Part shown: positions 27,326-36,753 of the stretch, piece after piece
How positions within the stretch are numbered: the stretch's first letter is position 1
Layout of the letters: each line of letters begins with the position of its first letter
Source of the DNA: Gottfriedia sp002574545
GTDB taxonomy: Bacteria; Bacillota; Bacilli; Bacillales; Bacillaceae_G
DNA length: 64,000 nucleotides
Reading direction: 5' to 3' (one strand)
Assembly: GCA_052180195.1 (NCBI GenBank)
Contig: CP197469.1
Notes under the pieces: generated by a model
Told to the model about the DNA's origin: nothing
Seen by the model: the letters and a program-made list of their open reading frames with translations, nothing else
Databases searched by the model: none
Made by a program: the position numbers and the translations under genes

Positions 27326-27353
27326 AAAACGCTTGAATATTCCAAGCGTTTTG
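27326..27353 (+). terminator. Rho-independent terminator
   Basis: AAAACGCTTG/CAAGCGTTTT with loop AATATTC. Bases 27172-27325 before it hold no gene. Confidence 0.85.
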
Positions 27354-27438
27354 ATGTGCTATAGGTATTTATTTACACTGTTATTTTAGATTTTCTCCAC
27401 ATTATTTGAACTACTTATGCTTCACTTCAGTTCTTTTA

Positions 27439-27855
27439 TTAATAGATCATGATATTTCTGATTTCTTTTGTGATCCGATCGATTTGTCCTTGAAACATCA
27501 TAGATGGGATGAAAATAGATTCTTCGGGATGGTTAATGACTAGATAAGCACTATGTGAAGGTGTTTCTTTATATCGGTATTGTAAATTAACACGTGTAAT
27601 ATGATGAGCGGGTATTGTTTGTTTTAATCCCCAATGTTCGTATGTAACACCATGTTCGTTTATCCTTATAACCATACTACGAATATAACCAATATAAGAT
27701 AGAAAAATTAATCCCACTATCGTCATAATCAGATATGATTTAATCGTATGAGGAAATCCATGCCTTTTTACATAATTGATGAAAGTGATTAGAAAAATCG
27801 TAAACAATATGGTAACTAAAAAATTGGAAAGCCTTCCACTACTTCTAAATTCCAC
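27439..27855 (-). CDS. Small membrane protein with PH-like C-terminus, 138 aa
   Basis: Two transmembrane helices (FLVTILFTIFLITFI, residues 12-26, and SYLIMTIVGLIFLSYIGYI, residues 40-58) followed by a soluble part MVIRINEHGVTYEHWGLKQTIPAHHITRVNLQYR that resembles the beta-strands of bacterial PH-like (YdbS/YqeB-like) domains. SD AAAGAGGTG is present about 8 bases upstream. Function unknown; single gene. Confidence 0.7.
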   Translation of the reverse strand: MEFRSSGRLSNFLVTILFTIFLITFINYVKRHGFPHTIKSYLIMTIVGLIFLSYIGYIRSMVIRINEHGVTYEHWGLKQTIPAHHITRVNLQYRYKETPSHSAYLVINHPEESIFIPSMMFQGQIDRITKEIRNIMIY

Positions 27856-28044
27856 TTTCGATACACCTCTTTCATATTAATATCGTTTTGATTAAAAACT
27901 TTTCATATTAACATTAGGATGATCTCTTTTAGTATGAATCTAAAATCGTTGCGATGAGTGAGGTCTATTCACACTATTTGAAGGAGTATACAAACAATTC
28001 TTCATTTCTATAAAAATAAAAAATACTAGTGTAAGGAGAACATG

Positions 28045-28590
28045 ATGAAAATACAACCTCAGAAATTTACGATAAATGGTCTTAATTATATTATTAGACA
28101 TGCCTTAATAACTGACGCGAAGCAATTATCTAGTTTGAGAGTACAAATTGACGGGGAAACAGAAAATTTAGACCGAGAAAAAGGAGAAGCATTTATTGAT
28201 CCAAAAGGCTTTGAACAATTAATTAACTCAGATACAGAAACGATTAATAATTTATTTTTAGTAGCTGAAGTTCAAGATAAAATAATAGGTTTCTCTAGAT
28301 GTGAAGGAAATCTATTAAAGAGACTTTCCCATAAAGTAGAGTTTGGCGTTTGCGTCTTAAAAGAATATTGGGGATACGGAATTGGTAAACATCTTTTAAA
28401 ACAATCAATTTCTTGGGCAGATGCTAATAATCTTTATAAAATAAATTTGAGTGTTTTAGAAACTAATATAAAAGCAATTAAACTTTATGAAAAGTTAGGC
28501 TTTGAAGTTGAAGGGATTTTAAAAAACGATAAGCTACTTTCTGATGGGAAATTTTATCATACAATTATAATGGGTAGATTTAAAAAATGA
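28045..28590 (+). CDS. GNAT family N-acetyltransferase (RimJ/RimL-like)
   Basis: A 181-residue acetyl-CoA-dependent acyltransferase. The acetyl-CoA-binding motif A is EFGVCVLKEYWGYGIGKHLLKQSISWA (around residues 98-124) with the GYGIGK pyrophosphate loop, and motif B is INLSVLETNIKAIKLYEKLGFEVEG. Substrate unknown. Two ATGs overlap the start; the second (28045) has the better distance from AAGGAG (28033-28038). Confidence 0.88.
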   Translation: MKIQPQKFTINGLNYIIRHALITDAKQLSSLRVQIDGETENLDREKGEAFIDPKGFEQLINSDTETINNLFLVAEVQDKIIGFSRCEGNLLKRLSHKVEFGVCVLKEYWGYGIGKHLLKQSISWADANNLYKINLSVLETNIKAIKLYEKLGFEVEGILKNDKLLSDGKFYHTIIMGRFKK

Positions 28591-28619
28591 ATGTAATAAA
28601 AAAAGTGATGAATGGCTCT

Positions 28620-29140
28620 TTTTTTCAAACGATATGATAAATTAAATTCATTTTAAAGTGGAGAGGTAAATTAAAAAAAGTACATTTTCAATATTATAAA
28701 ATGAATATTCTGAAAAATCTACCGTTTTATGCTTTTATTAATATTTTTAATGACCAAAATAAAGTAAAAAAATCTATTTGAGACCGATTTGTGATTTTCT
28801 AAAATAAGCTTCTATTACATTTAAAATAGAAGATGGTGGAAAAGTGATTATTTCACTGCATGAAACTTTTTTGGAGTCCTTTATACGGACAAGTAACAGA
28901 TAAATTTGATGTTATATGGCAGGTTTCAACACAGTCAGCTCAATAATTGAATGTTGATTTTTGTATTACATTTGTATGTCCAAACCTAAATTTCTTACCA
29001 ATTTACTCTATTACTTTTTTTAATTTAAAAGAAAACCGTTTTATCTTGCATTTTTCAAGTATAATGAATCATACTTGGTTAATGAATATGATTTTTCTTA
29101 GGGAGAACTCTATACATATAGCGAAAAAAACAAAAATGAG
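28620..29140. other. Long AT-rich gap upstream of dbpA
   Basis: No convincing gene. An unbroken 69-codon frame at 28947-29156 has no SD and biased composition. An SD-like GTGGAGAGG at 28660 has no start codon behind it. TATAAT at 29060-29065 could be the -10 of dbpA, leaving a leader of about 80 nt. A frame reading ISLHETFLESFI at 28844-28879 may be a decayed fragment. Confidence 0.4.
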
Positions 29141-29148
29141 GTTAAGAA

Positions 29149-30594
29149 ATGACTAAAAGAAGTTATGCGGACTATCATCTAAGTGATGAAATTAAAAGAG
29201 CACTTACGGTTTTAAAATACGAAACTCCTACTGAAGTTCAGAGTGAAGTTATACCATTGGTAATGGAAAATCAAGATTTAGTAGTTAAGTCTCAAACAGG
29301 AAGTGGGAAAACGGCCGCTTATAGTATTCCTGTTTGCGAAATGATCGAATGGGAAGAAAAAAAACCACAGGCTTTAATACTAACTCCAACTAGAGAGCTT
29401 GCAGCTCAAGTCCGTGAAGATATTACGAATATTGGAAGATTTAAACGCATAAAAGCGGTGGCCGTATATGGTAAAGAACCGTTTACTAAACAAAAGGTAG
29501 AATTGGAACAAAAAACACATGTAGTAGTTGGTACACCTGGAAGGGTCCTAGACCATCTTGAACGAGAGACCTTAAATATAGATCAAATAAAATATCTTAT
29601 CATAGATGAAGCTGATGAGATGCTTAATAGAGGCTTTATTGATGAGGTAGAAGCGATTATTAACCAGTTACCTTTAAACCGCGTAACGATGGTTTTTTCT
29701 GCTACTTTACCTAAAGATGTTGAAAATCTTTGCCATAAATATATGAAAGATCCAGTTCATATTGAGATTGAATCAACCGGAGTAACGGCTAATACCATTG
29801 AACATTTTTTAATAGAAGTTAAAGAGGAAGATAAAATTTCACTCCTAAAAGACGTCACAGTTGTAGAAAATCCAGATAGCTGCCTAATTTTTTGTCGAAC
29901 AAAAGAAAATGTTGATACTGTGTTTAGTGAACTGGAAAAAGCTAATTATACATGTGAAAGACTCCATGGGGGACTGGAACAAGAAGACAGGTTTGCTGTA
30001 ATGGAAGGGTTTAAAAATGGGAACTTCCGTTATCTTGTGGCAACCGACGTAGCTGCCAGAGGTATTGATATTGATAATGTAACATTAGTCATCAATTATG
30101 ACGTTCCGATGGAAAAAGAGAGCTATGTGCATCGTACTGGTAGAACTGGCCGTGCCGGAAATAAAGGAAAAGCCATTACGTTTTCTACACAGTTTGAAGG
30201 GAAGTTTGTTAAAGCAATTGAAAATTACATTGGATTTGAGATACCTAGTATAGAGGCACCTAGTCATCAAGACGTAGTTGCTCGTAAAGCAATCTTTGAA
30301 GAAAAACTTAACAGCAGGCGAGTAGTAAGAAATAATAAAACAGCCCGAATTAATCAAGATATTATGAAACTTTACTTCAGCGGAGGAAAAAAGAAGAAAA
30401 TACGTGCTGTTGATTTTGTTGGTACAATTGCAAAAATCCCTGGCGTAACAGTAGATGATATTGGCATAATAACCATTCATGATCAGATGTCGTATGTTGA
30501 TATTCTGAATGGAAAAGGATCACTAGTTTTACAAGCAATGGAGAATGCGACAGTTAAAGGGAAAAAATTAAAAGTGAGTAAAGCAATTAAATAA
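29149..30594 (+). CDS. dbpA: DEAD-box ATP-dependent RNA helicase DbpA (YxiN-like)
   Basis: A 481-residue RNA helicase. Q motif (YHLSDEIKRALTVLKYETPTEVQ), Walker A AxTGSGKT type (SQTGSGKTAA, about 53-62), PTRELA, TPGRVLDHL, DEAD box (LIIDEADEML), SAT, and C-terminal motifs HGGLEQEDR and HRTGRTGRAG are all present. Residues 405-481 (ARINQDIMKLYFSGGKKKKIRAVDFVGTIAKIPG...) form the DbpA RNA-binding domain that recognises hairpin 92 of 23S rRNA, so it acts in large-subunit assembly. SD GAGGTTAAG lies just upstream. Confidence 0.95.
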   Translation: MTKRSYADYHLSDEIKRALTVLKYETPTEVQSEVIPLVMENQDLVVKSQTGSGKTAAYSIPVCEMIEWEEKKPQALILTPTRELAAQVREDITNIGRFKRIKAVAVYGKEPFTKQKVELEQKTHVVVGTPGRVLDHLERETLNIDQIKYLIIDEADEMLNRGFIDEVEAIINQLPLNRVTMVFSATLPKDVENLCHKYMKDPVHIEIESTGVTANTIEHFLIEVKEEDKISLLKDVTVVENPDSCLIFCRTKENVDTVFSELEKANYTCERLHGGLEQEDRFAVMEGFKNGNFRYLVATDVAARGIDIDNVTLVINYDVPMEKESYVHRTGRTGRAGNKGKAITFSTQFEGKFVKAIENYIGFEIPSIEAPSHQDVVARKAIFEEKLNSRRVVRNNKTARINQDIMKLYFSGGKKKKIRAVDFVGTIAKIPGVTVDDIGIITIHDQMSYVDILNGKGSLVLQAMENATVKGKKLKVSKAIK

Positions 30595-30652
30595 TGAATT
30601 TAGTGAATTTCCTTTACTCTACTATTCACGTAGCATTGGTTATTTAAGAACA

Positions 30653-30689
30653 AAAAAGTCGATTTCATAAAATGGAGATCGACTTTTTG
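30653..30689 (+). terminator. Rho-independent terminator after dbpA
   Basis: AAAAAGTCGAT/ATCGACTTTTT, loop of 14 bases. Confidence 0.85.
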
Positions 30690-30868
30690 TTTTCATTACT
30701 ATTTAATTATTTGAGATATGGAAAAAAACTAGTTTACAAACAAGCCTTTAATGTATCATTTTATTAAATGAAATTTGTCTTTCTTCTCCATAATCCCTTT
30801 GAATGTGAATCAAATTAAGAACATTTCAGCAAACTAAAACATATTTTATTGATTTTAAAGGAGAGCAT

Positions 30869-31660
30869 ATGATTAAACTTGTATTAATCAGGCACGGGCA
30901 AAGTTTATGGAATGTTGAAAATCGATTCACAGGTTGGACAGATGTTGATTTAACAAAGAGCGGACTTTCCGAAGCAAGAGAAGCTGGGATCATTTTAAGG
31001 AAAAACGGATTTACATTTGATATTGCCTATACATCCGTCCTTAAAAGAGCAATCCGTACATTATGGATCATATTAAATGAGATTGATATGATGTGGATTC
31101 CTGTTCATAAAACATGGAGATTAAATGAACGCCACTACGGTTCACTTCAAGGGCTGAATAAAGCTGAAACAGCGCAAAAATATGGTGAAGAACAGGTTAA
31201 TATTTGGAGAAGATCGATGAATGTTAGACCACCCGCTCTAAAGATTGATGATCCAAGATATGAAATAAATGAACCACGGTATAAAGACTTATCAAGAGAT
31301 GAATTTCCGCTTACTGAAAGTTTGGAGGACACAGAAAAAAGAGTATTAAAATATTGGGATGAAGAGATTGCGCATGCCTTGAAATCAGGCAAAAAGGTTA
31401 TTATATCCGCACATGGAAATACGTTGAGGGGAATCGTGCAATATTTAGATCAAATCTCAGCTAACGGAATTGCTTCGCTTAATATTCCAACTAGTATTCC
31501 TTTAGTTTATGAATTAAATGACGAACTAAAGCCTATTCGGCATTACTATTTAGGGATGGATGGTGAACTTCCACCCGATGTCATCCCAAAACATATCCCA
31601 AGCGAATTACTTGATCAATTTGATGATGATCATCCAAATATAACAATACAAGATGAATAG
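30869..31660 (+). CDS. gpmA: 2,3-bisphosphoglycerate-dependent phosphoglycerate mutase
   Basis: Glycolytic enzyme interconverting 3- and 2-phosphoglycerate. A 263-residue protein with the phosphohistidine motif LIRHGQSLWN (His9), the substrate loop ENRFTGWTDVDLT, TSVLKRAIRT, LNERHYGSLQGLNKAE (catalytic Glu), VRPP and ISAHGNTLRG (second His). Slightly longer at the C-terminus than the usual 245-250. SD GGAGAGC is 5 bases upstream. Bacillus uses the cofactor-independent GpmI as its main mutase, so this is likely accessory. Confidence 0.95.
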   Translation: MIKLVLIRHGQSLWNVENRFTGWTDVDLTKSGLSEAREAGIILRKNGFTFDIAYTSVLKRAIRTLWIILNEIDMMWIPVHKTWRLNERHYGSLQGLNKAETAQKYGEEQVNIWRRSMNVRPPALKIDDPRYEINEPRYKDLSRDEFPLTESLEDTEKRVLKYWDEEIAHALKSGKKVIISAHGNTLRGIVQYLDQISANGIASLNIPTSIPLVYELNDELKPIRHYYLGMDGELPPDVIPKHIPSELLDQFDDDHPNITIQDE

Positions 31661-31668
31661 AATACAAA

Positions 31669-31707
31669 AAAGGATGGGCTTTAGCATTCGTGCTTCCCAT
31701 CCTTTAC
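31669..31707. terminator. Terminator between convergent gpmA and MATE gene
   Basis: Perfect 10-base stem AAAGGATGGG/CCCATCCTTT (31669-31678, 31696-31705). Confidence 0.85.
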
Positions 31708-31708
31708 A

Positions 31709-33061
31709 TTATGATGCTTTAGATAATTTTAGTTTTTTAATTTGTAACTGTACTAATCGAATAGATAATGTTAGTGCTGACACTCCTAAACCAACGATTA
31801 AACCAACCCAATATCCTTTTGCACCAAGATTCGTATTTGAGAGGAAATAGCCGACTGGTAAGGCGATTACCCAATAAGCCAAAATCATCATCATTAACGT
31901 AGCATTTACATCTTTATAACCTCTTAGGGCACCTTGGATTGGCGCTGCAATTGCATCAAATAGTTGGAACATGACTGCAAAGATTAAGAATCCGCCTGCT
32001 AAAATTTGTACAGAAGGATCATTTGTATACCAACCTGCTACATTATATCGGAATAAATAGATGATGATCCCAAAAAATGAAGCAATTGATACGGCCATTA
32101 CTAAACCAATTTTGCTGTATTCTTTTGCATTTTGAAACTTTTTAGCTCCAACTTCATAGCCGACAGCGATTGTTAAGGCCATCGAAATACTTAATGGAAC
32201 CATATAGAGAAGACTTGCAAAATTCATAGCCACCGTATGAGCAGCAATGGTTTCAGTATCAAACTCACTTAGTAATAATGTGACTACCGAGAATACACTT
32301 ACTTCAAAAAAGATACTAAGTCCTATTGGAACTCCTAGTTTTAAAATACTTTTCCAAGTTGCAAATGAAATTCTAGGAAGATTTTTAAAAAGTTTGAACG
32401 TACTAAAAGGCTTTTTAGTTTTAATAATGTAAAAAGCAATTCCAAAAATAATCCAATAGGTTATTGCAGACGCTACACCTGAACCAACCCCGCCTAAACG
32501 TGGAAGACCAGCTTTACCGAATATAAGAAAATAGTTCAAAATTACGTTAACTGGTACTGAAATAACAGTAATAATCATAGTAGTTCTTGTTTTACCTAAA
32601 CCATCAATAAACTGGCGAATGACTGTATATAGAAATAAAGGTAAAATTCCAAATGATAAAGCAAATAAGAAATGAAGGGCAACACGATGAACTTTCGGAT
32701 CAAGATTCATATGATTTAAGATTGGATGAATTGAAAATATACCAATAATAATAATGACAATTGCAATAATACCAGCCAAATAAAGAGCTTGCATAACAAG
32801 GGGCGTTATTTTTTCATCCTCTTTTGCACCATTTAAATTGGCAACCATTGTCGTAATTGCAACTAAAATGCCAGTTAACCCCGTACTAATTGGAGTCCAA
32901 ATACTAACACCGATCGCAACCCCTGCTAAATCCCCTGGACTACTATTACCAGACATAATCGTATCAAAAAATGACATCGAAAATAATGTCACTTGAGTGA
33001 TTAAAATCGGAAGTAGTAGTTTAAAAAAGCGTGAAATTTTATCCGTTTTAGTAGTATTCAA
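31709..33061 (-). CDS. MATE family efflux transporter
   Basis: A 450-residue multidrug/toxin exporter with twelve predicted helices in two six-helix halves. Characteristic stretches: ITQVTLFSMSFFDTIMSGNSSPGDLAGVAIG at the N-terminus (residues 20-50), RQFIDGLGKTRTTM and, in the second half, PIGLSIFFEVSVFSVVTLLL and RGYKDVNATLMMMILAYWVIALPVGY. It should be Na+- or H+-coupled. Starts with TTG, with a perfect AGGAGGT 9 bases upstream. Monocistronic. Confidence 0.93.
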   Translation of the reverse strand: MNTTKTDKISRFFKLLLPILITQVTLFSMSFFDTIMSGNSSPGDLAGVAIGVSIWTPISTGLTGILVAITTMVANLNGAKEDEKITPLVMQALYLAGIIAIVIIIIGIFSIHPILNHMNLDPKVHRVALHFLFALSFGILPLFLYTVIRQFIDGLGKTRTTMIITVISVPVNVILNYFLIFGKAGLPRLGGVGSGVASAITYWIIFGIAFYIIKTKKPFSTFKLFKNLPRISFATWKSILKLGVPIGLSIFFEVSVFSVVTLLLSEFDTETIAAHTVAMNFASLLYMVPLSISMALTIAVGYEVGAKKFQNAKEYSKIGLVMAVSIASFFGIIIYLFRYNVAGWYTNDPSVQILAGGFLIFAVMFQLFDAIAAPIQGALRGYKDVNATLMMMILAYWVIALPVGYFLSNTNLGAKGYWVGLIVGLGVSALTLSIRLVQLQIKKLKLSKAS

Positions 33062-33166
33062 TTTATCGACCTCCTAATCAAACACTTTTACAATTGTATC
33101 ATGTTTTGGTTTAATAGCTATAATGAAATTACTCGGATAAATATTTTAAAGAAAGTTGGTATAAGA

Positions 33167-33859
33167 TTGGGAAATCAAGTTGTTATCATCACAGGGGCAG
33201 GAAGTGGATTAGGAGCGTCATTAGCTAAAAAGTATTCTGAAAATGGAGCTCATATTTGTTTGTTAGGAAGAACTGAAAATAAACTTAGAGAAATTGGTAA
33301 ACAATTACCTAACAATTATTCAATTCATACAGTTGATGTTTCAGTATATGAAGATGTAAAAAGAGTCTTTGATACAATCATTCAAACATATGGAAAAGTT
33401 GATTTTTTATTTAATAATGCAGGTGTTGGAATTTTCGATCTTGCAGAAGAATTAAATGTAGAAGCAGTACATAATATGATCGATATTAACCTGAAGGGAA
33501 CGATTTTCTGTTCACAAGAAGTTTTGAAACAGATGAAAAAACAAAATAGTGGAACGATCGTAAATATTGTTTCTACTGCAGGTCTAATTGGAAAAGCAAC
33601 AGAATCTGTTTATTGCGCAAGTAAATTTGGCGTTAAGGGCTTTACCGAAAGTTTGGTTGTTGAACTAACAGGAACCCCCATTTCAGTATTTGCAGCATAT
33701 ATGGGTGGAATGAATACGGATTTTTGGGCAGGTATTTTTGATGAGGATAAAACGTCTAAAATGATGGATCCAGAAGATATAGCTGAAATCATTATTGAAA
33801 ACATAAAACCGCGTAAAAATATATCTATACCTGAAATTATTATAAAAAACATAAAATAA
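33167..33859 (+). CDS. SDR family NAD(P)-dependent oxidoreductase
   Basis: A 230-residue classical short-chain dehydrogenase. The cofactor loop is TGAGSGLG (9-16), followed by NNAGVGIFD, the active-site serine block IVNIVSTAGLIG and YCASK (Tyr/Lys pair), close to YqjQ-type SDRs. Start TTG 33167 is preferred to the in-frame ATG at 33101: the latter has no SD and lies upstream of a TATAAT at 33119-33124 that is likely the promoter -10. The reading MGNQVVIITGAGSG then begins as in other family members. Substrate unknown. Confidence 0.88.
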   Translation: MGNQVVIITGAGSGLGASLAKKYSENGAHICLLGRTENKLREIGKQLPNNYSIHTVDVSVYEDVKRVFDTIIQTYGKVDFLFNNAGVGIFDLAEELNVEAVHNMIDINLKGTIFCSQEVLKQMKKQNSGTIVNIVSTAGLIGKATESVYCASKFGVKGFTESLVVELTGTPISVFAAYMGGMNTDFWAGIFDEDKTSKMMDPEDIAEIIIENIKPRKNISIPEIIIKNIK

Positions 33860-33926
33860 GTATTAACTAAGCCTCCTTTTACACAAACTATATCCAAATT
33901 AGTAAGGATTAAGTGAGGTGTTAAAG

Positions 33927-34088
33927 ATGGGTAAATCCAAAAAGAACAAATCAATTGAATCAAATCAAAATAATTTTGACGAATTATTACTAGAAGATCT
34001 TAATACTACAGATGATATTCCAATTGATTGGTTACCAAAAAGCGAACCAATTACAGAAACAATGTCATATAAAAATGCAAAAGATTAA
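33927..34088 (+). CDS. Small acidic hydrophilic protein, 53 aa
   Basis: ATG with GAGGTG (33914-33919) 7-8 bases upstream. The product starts with a basic MGKSKKNKS and continues acidic (NNFDELLLEDLNTTDDIPIDWLPKSEPITE). No transmembrane part. Short terminator 90 bases later. Looks like a genuine small gene; function unknown, resembling the many small sporulation or stress proteins of Bacillaceae only in composition. Confidence 0.65.
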   Translation: MGKSKKNKSIESNQNNFDELLLEDLNTTDDIPIDWLPKSEPITETMSYKNAKD

Positions 34089-34179
34089 TTAGAATGAATA
34101 GGCTTAGCGACCTGAAATTTAAGCGTTTTCATTTAGTCACATTGTCATGATTTTTTGACTTTGACTTCAATCTGTAAAG

Positions 34180-34208
34180 AATAGCCATTTTGGCTATTTT
34201 TTTTTATT
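34180..34208 (+). terminator. Terminator after the 53-aa gene
   Basis: AATAGCCA/TGGCTATT with TTT loop, then nine T. Confidence 0.85.
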
Positions 34209-34310
34209 TTGATATGGTATTATTATTGAAGCGTTTTATATTAAAGCCAATTCTTGGCATTAAATTACATAAAAAAATGAAAAACAAGATAATAGTTAGG
34301 AGAATTTTTG

Positions 34311-35243
34311 ATGGAAAAAGTACTAGTTTTTGGTCATAAGAACCCAGATACAGATACAATTTGTTCAGCAATTGCTTATTCAGAATTAAAAAAGGCATTA
34401 GGTGAAAATGCTGAAGCAATTCGTTTAGGTGAAGTAAGTGCAGAAACACAATTTGCACTTGATATGTTTAAATCTGAGGCACCACGTTTAGTAGAAAAAG
34501 TTGCAGCTGAAACAAATAATGTCATTTTAGTTGACCATAATGAGCGTCAACAAAGTGCTGATGATATCGAACAAGTTCGTGTACTTGAAGTTATCGATCA
34601 CCACCGTATTGCTAATTTTGAAACTAGCGATCCTTTATACTATCGTTGTGAGCCAGTTGGATGTACTGCTACAATTTTAAACAAATTATATAAAGAAAAT
34701 AATATCGAAATTAAGAAAGAAGTTGCTGGTTTAATGCTTTCAGCGATCATTTCTGATACATTATTATTTAAATCTCCAACTTGTACGAATCAAGATGTTG
34801 CTGCTGCAAAAGAACTTGCAGAAATCGCAGGTGTAAATGCAGAAGAATATGGTCTTGAAATGTTAAAAGCAGGTGCAAATCTAGCTGATAAATCAATCGA
34901 GTCTTTAGTTTCACTTGATGCGAAAGAATTCCAAATGGGTAACTATAAAGTAGAAATCGCACAAGTAAACGCAGTTGATACAAATGACGTACTTTCTCGT
35001 CAAGCTGAATTAGAAAATGTACTTGAAGGCATCGTTGCAAATAAAGGATTAGACTTATTCTTATTCGTTGTAACAGATATTTTAACAAATGACTCAATCG
35101 CTGTTGCTAAAGGGACTGCTACGAACGCAGTTGAAAAAGCATACAATGTAACGTTAGAAAACAACACTGCTTTACTAAAAGGTGTTGTATCTCGTAAAAA
35201 ACAAATCGTTCCAGTTTTAACTGAAACATTTAATACACTTTAA
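34311..35243 (+). CDS. ppaC: Manganese-dependent inorganic pyrophosphatase
   Basis: Family II pyrophosphatase (diphosphate to 2 phosphate), 310 residues, cytoplasmic, DHH superfamily. Metal ligands are seen in FGHKNPDTDTICSA (His and two Asp), LVDHNE and the DHH motif EVIDHHRIANF; the C-terminal DHHA2 domain ends with GVVSRKKQIVP, the substrate-binding SRKKQ loop. Start ATG 34311 after TTAGGAGAA; a TTG just before it is in frame but closer to the SD. Codon use is notably optimised compared with neighbours, as for a highly expressed gene. Confidence 0.97.
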   Translation: MEKVLVFGHKNPDTDTICSAIAYSELKKALGENAEAIRLGEVSAETQFALDMFKSEAPRLVEKVAAETNNVILVDHNERQQSADDIEQVRVLEVIDHHRIANFETSDPLYYRCEPVGCTATILNKLYKENNIEIKKEVAGLMLSAIISDTLLFKSPTCTNQDVAAAKELAEIAGVNAEEYGLEMLKAGANLADKSIESLVSLDAKEFQMGNYKVEIAQVNAVDTNDVLSRQAELENVLEGIVANKGLDLFLFVVTDILTNDSIAVAKGTATNAVEKAYNVTLENNTALLKGVVSRKKQIVPVLTETFNTL

Positions 35244-35253
35244 ATCGAAATTT

Positions 35254-35292
35254 AACAACAAAGTCTTTTGAAAGGCTTTGTTGTTTTTTTAT
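35254..35292 (+). terminator. Terminator after ppaC
   Basis: AACAACAAAG/CTTTGTTGTT followed by seven T. Confidence 0.9.
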
Positions 35293-35319
35293 TAATAACG
35301 AATAAATGGGGGATTTGAA

Positions 35320-35610
35320 ATGGAAAATTTAAAGTATCCAATTGGCAGATTTAACTTACCGTCAAGTTACACTCCTCAACAACGTAAAAATTTTATTAAA
35401 ATACTTAAAGATGCTCCTAGTAAATATAAAGATGCGATCACCTCACTTACAGAAGAACAATTAAACACAGCTTATCGTGACGGTGGTTGGACTCCAAAAC
35501 AAGTTATTCATCATGTTGCTGATAGCCATATTAGCCATATGAATAGCTTTATTCGAGTTAAATTAGCTTTAACTGAAGAAAATCCTACAATTAATGCTTA
35601 CATCACTTAG
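35320..35610 (+). pseudogene. Truncated DinB/YfiT-like metal-dependent hydrolase
   Basis: The 96 residues match the first half of YfiT/BstA proteins: LKYPIGRFNLPSSYTPQQRKNFI, LNTAYRDGGWTPKQVIHHVADSHISHMNSFIRVKLALTEENPTI. Family members run to about 170 residues with further metal-binding histidines in the second half; here the frame ends at NAYIT-stop and no continuation is found in any frame downstream. SD GGGGGATTTG is intact, so the gene may still be transcribed, but the product lacks part of the metal site. Confidence 0.75.
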
Positions 35611-35747
35611 CACATATTAATTTAGTGAAAAACAATAACAATTAAACAAAAGATGGGATGATCTTCTCAAGTTTTCTAGTATAAAGTATTTTTATTCATA
35701 ACATATGGACTCCGAAGAAAAAGAATTTTAAATAGATAAGATTTAAT

Positions 35748-35786
35748 CTAACCCACTAAAGTTTAAAGAGTGGGTTTAGTTCTTTT
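35748..35786 (+). terminator. Terminator
   Basis: Stem CTAACCCACT/AGTGGGTTTAG followed by TTCTTTTATC and a later T-run. It lies in the 316-base gap after the truncated DinB gene. Confidence 0.7.
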
Positions 35787-35854
35787 ATCATTTTTTTGAA
35801 AACTTAGTCTCTGAGTAACTCATCACAAAAATAAGAAATTTTAAATAGCCCAAT

Positions 35855-35883
35855 GTACAACAGTGTCAAAGTTACTGTTGTAC
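35855..35883. promoter_or_regulatory. Candidate operator: perfect 10-bp inverted repeat
   Basis: GTACAACAGT and ACTGTTGTAC (35855-35864, 35874-35883) around a 9-base spacer, 44 bases upstream of the XRE gene. No T-tail, so it is more likely a repressor site than a terminator; autoregulation by the adjacent XRE protein is inferred. Confidence 0.6.
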
Positions 35884-35926
35884 ACATAAACTTAAAAATA
35901 GAATAACGTTGGAAATAGGTGTGAGC

Positions 35927-36622
35927 ATGTATTACAAATTATTAAAGCGATATATAAAAAATTCTAATTTAAGTTTGACTGAGATAGCCAATGAATTGAA
36001 CAAGTTGGGATTTTCAAAAGACAAAAGCTATTTAAGTAAATTACAAAATGCGAAATTGACTCCACCTGAAGAAAAATTAACTAGAGCGATTGCAAAAGTC
36101 ACAGGGGGAAATGTTGAAGAATTACTTTGGAGTGCTTATATTATTAATGCACCTGAAAGGTTTAGAACGCCTTTACAAAGCATTTCAGATCAATTATTTA
36201 ATCTAGGGAATAAAGATTTGGAAGGCAAACGGAAAATAGATGTTATCTGTAAGAATCAAAACAAAGAGGATCGTTCAAAAATATTTTCGGAATTTGTCAG
36301 ACAAACACGATTAAAAAATAATCTGTCGATTAAATGCCTTGCAGCAAAAGCAAACGTCTCTCATTCATATATATCACAAATCGAAAATGGTAAAAGAGGT
36401 ATTCCTTCAATAGAAATTATACGAAAATTGGCAGAACCACTTGGGGTTCCGGTTATTCAGTTGATTCAATTAGCTGGATATATACCAAGTGAAGAAAATG
36501 ATTGGGTCGAAGGTACGAACCTTTTTCGTAAAGCGAATTCACTGTTAAGCAATGAAGAAAAAGAGAAATTATTGAGGATAATAGATGCTTTTATAACATT
36601 GTCTACCATGAGATCTATTTAG
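35927..36622 (+). CDS. XRE-family regulator with two helix-turn-helix domains
   Basis: A 231-residue protein. Residues 1-65 form a first HTH-like region (LLKRYIKNSNLSLTEIANELNKLGFSKDKSYLSKLQNAKLTPP); residues about 124-185 form a standard XRE HTH (FVRQTRLKNNLSIKCLAAKANVSHSYISQIENGKRGIPSIEIIRKLAEPLGVPVIQLIQLAGY). The C-terminal 40 residues are helical. ATG 35927 has AGGTG about 6 bases upstream; TTG/GTG alternatives 18 and 6 bases earlier are in frame. A perfect inverted repeat lies just upstream. Regulon unknown. Confidence 0.82.
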   Translation: MYYKLLKRYIKNSNLSLTEIANELNKLGFSKDKSYLSKLQNAKLTPPEEKLTRAIAKVTGGNVEELLWSAYIINAPERFRTPLQSISDQLFNLGNKDLEGKRKIDVICKNQNKEDRSKIFSEFVRQTRLKNNLSIKCLAAKANVSHSYISQIENGKRGIPSIEIIRKLAEPLGVPVIQLIQLAGYIPSEENDWVEGTNLFRKANSLLSNEEKEKLLRIIDAFITLSTMRSI

Positions 36623-36753
36623 AATATTTCGTCCCTGTATAAATTGTTTTGAATAAGAAACACCTTACTACATTCAATTCTTTTTGCGAATCTTGATTAA
36701 ACTTGTAAATTTTAGGAAAGGATAGTAAGAAACTGTAAAAGGAAGTGAAGAGT

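Noticed and set aside
28947..29156. 69-codon frame before dbpA
   Set aside because: No SD, low-complexity Phe/Asn-rich translation, overlaps the dbpA SD and start.
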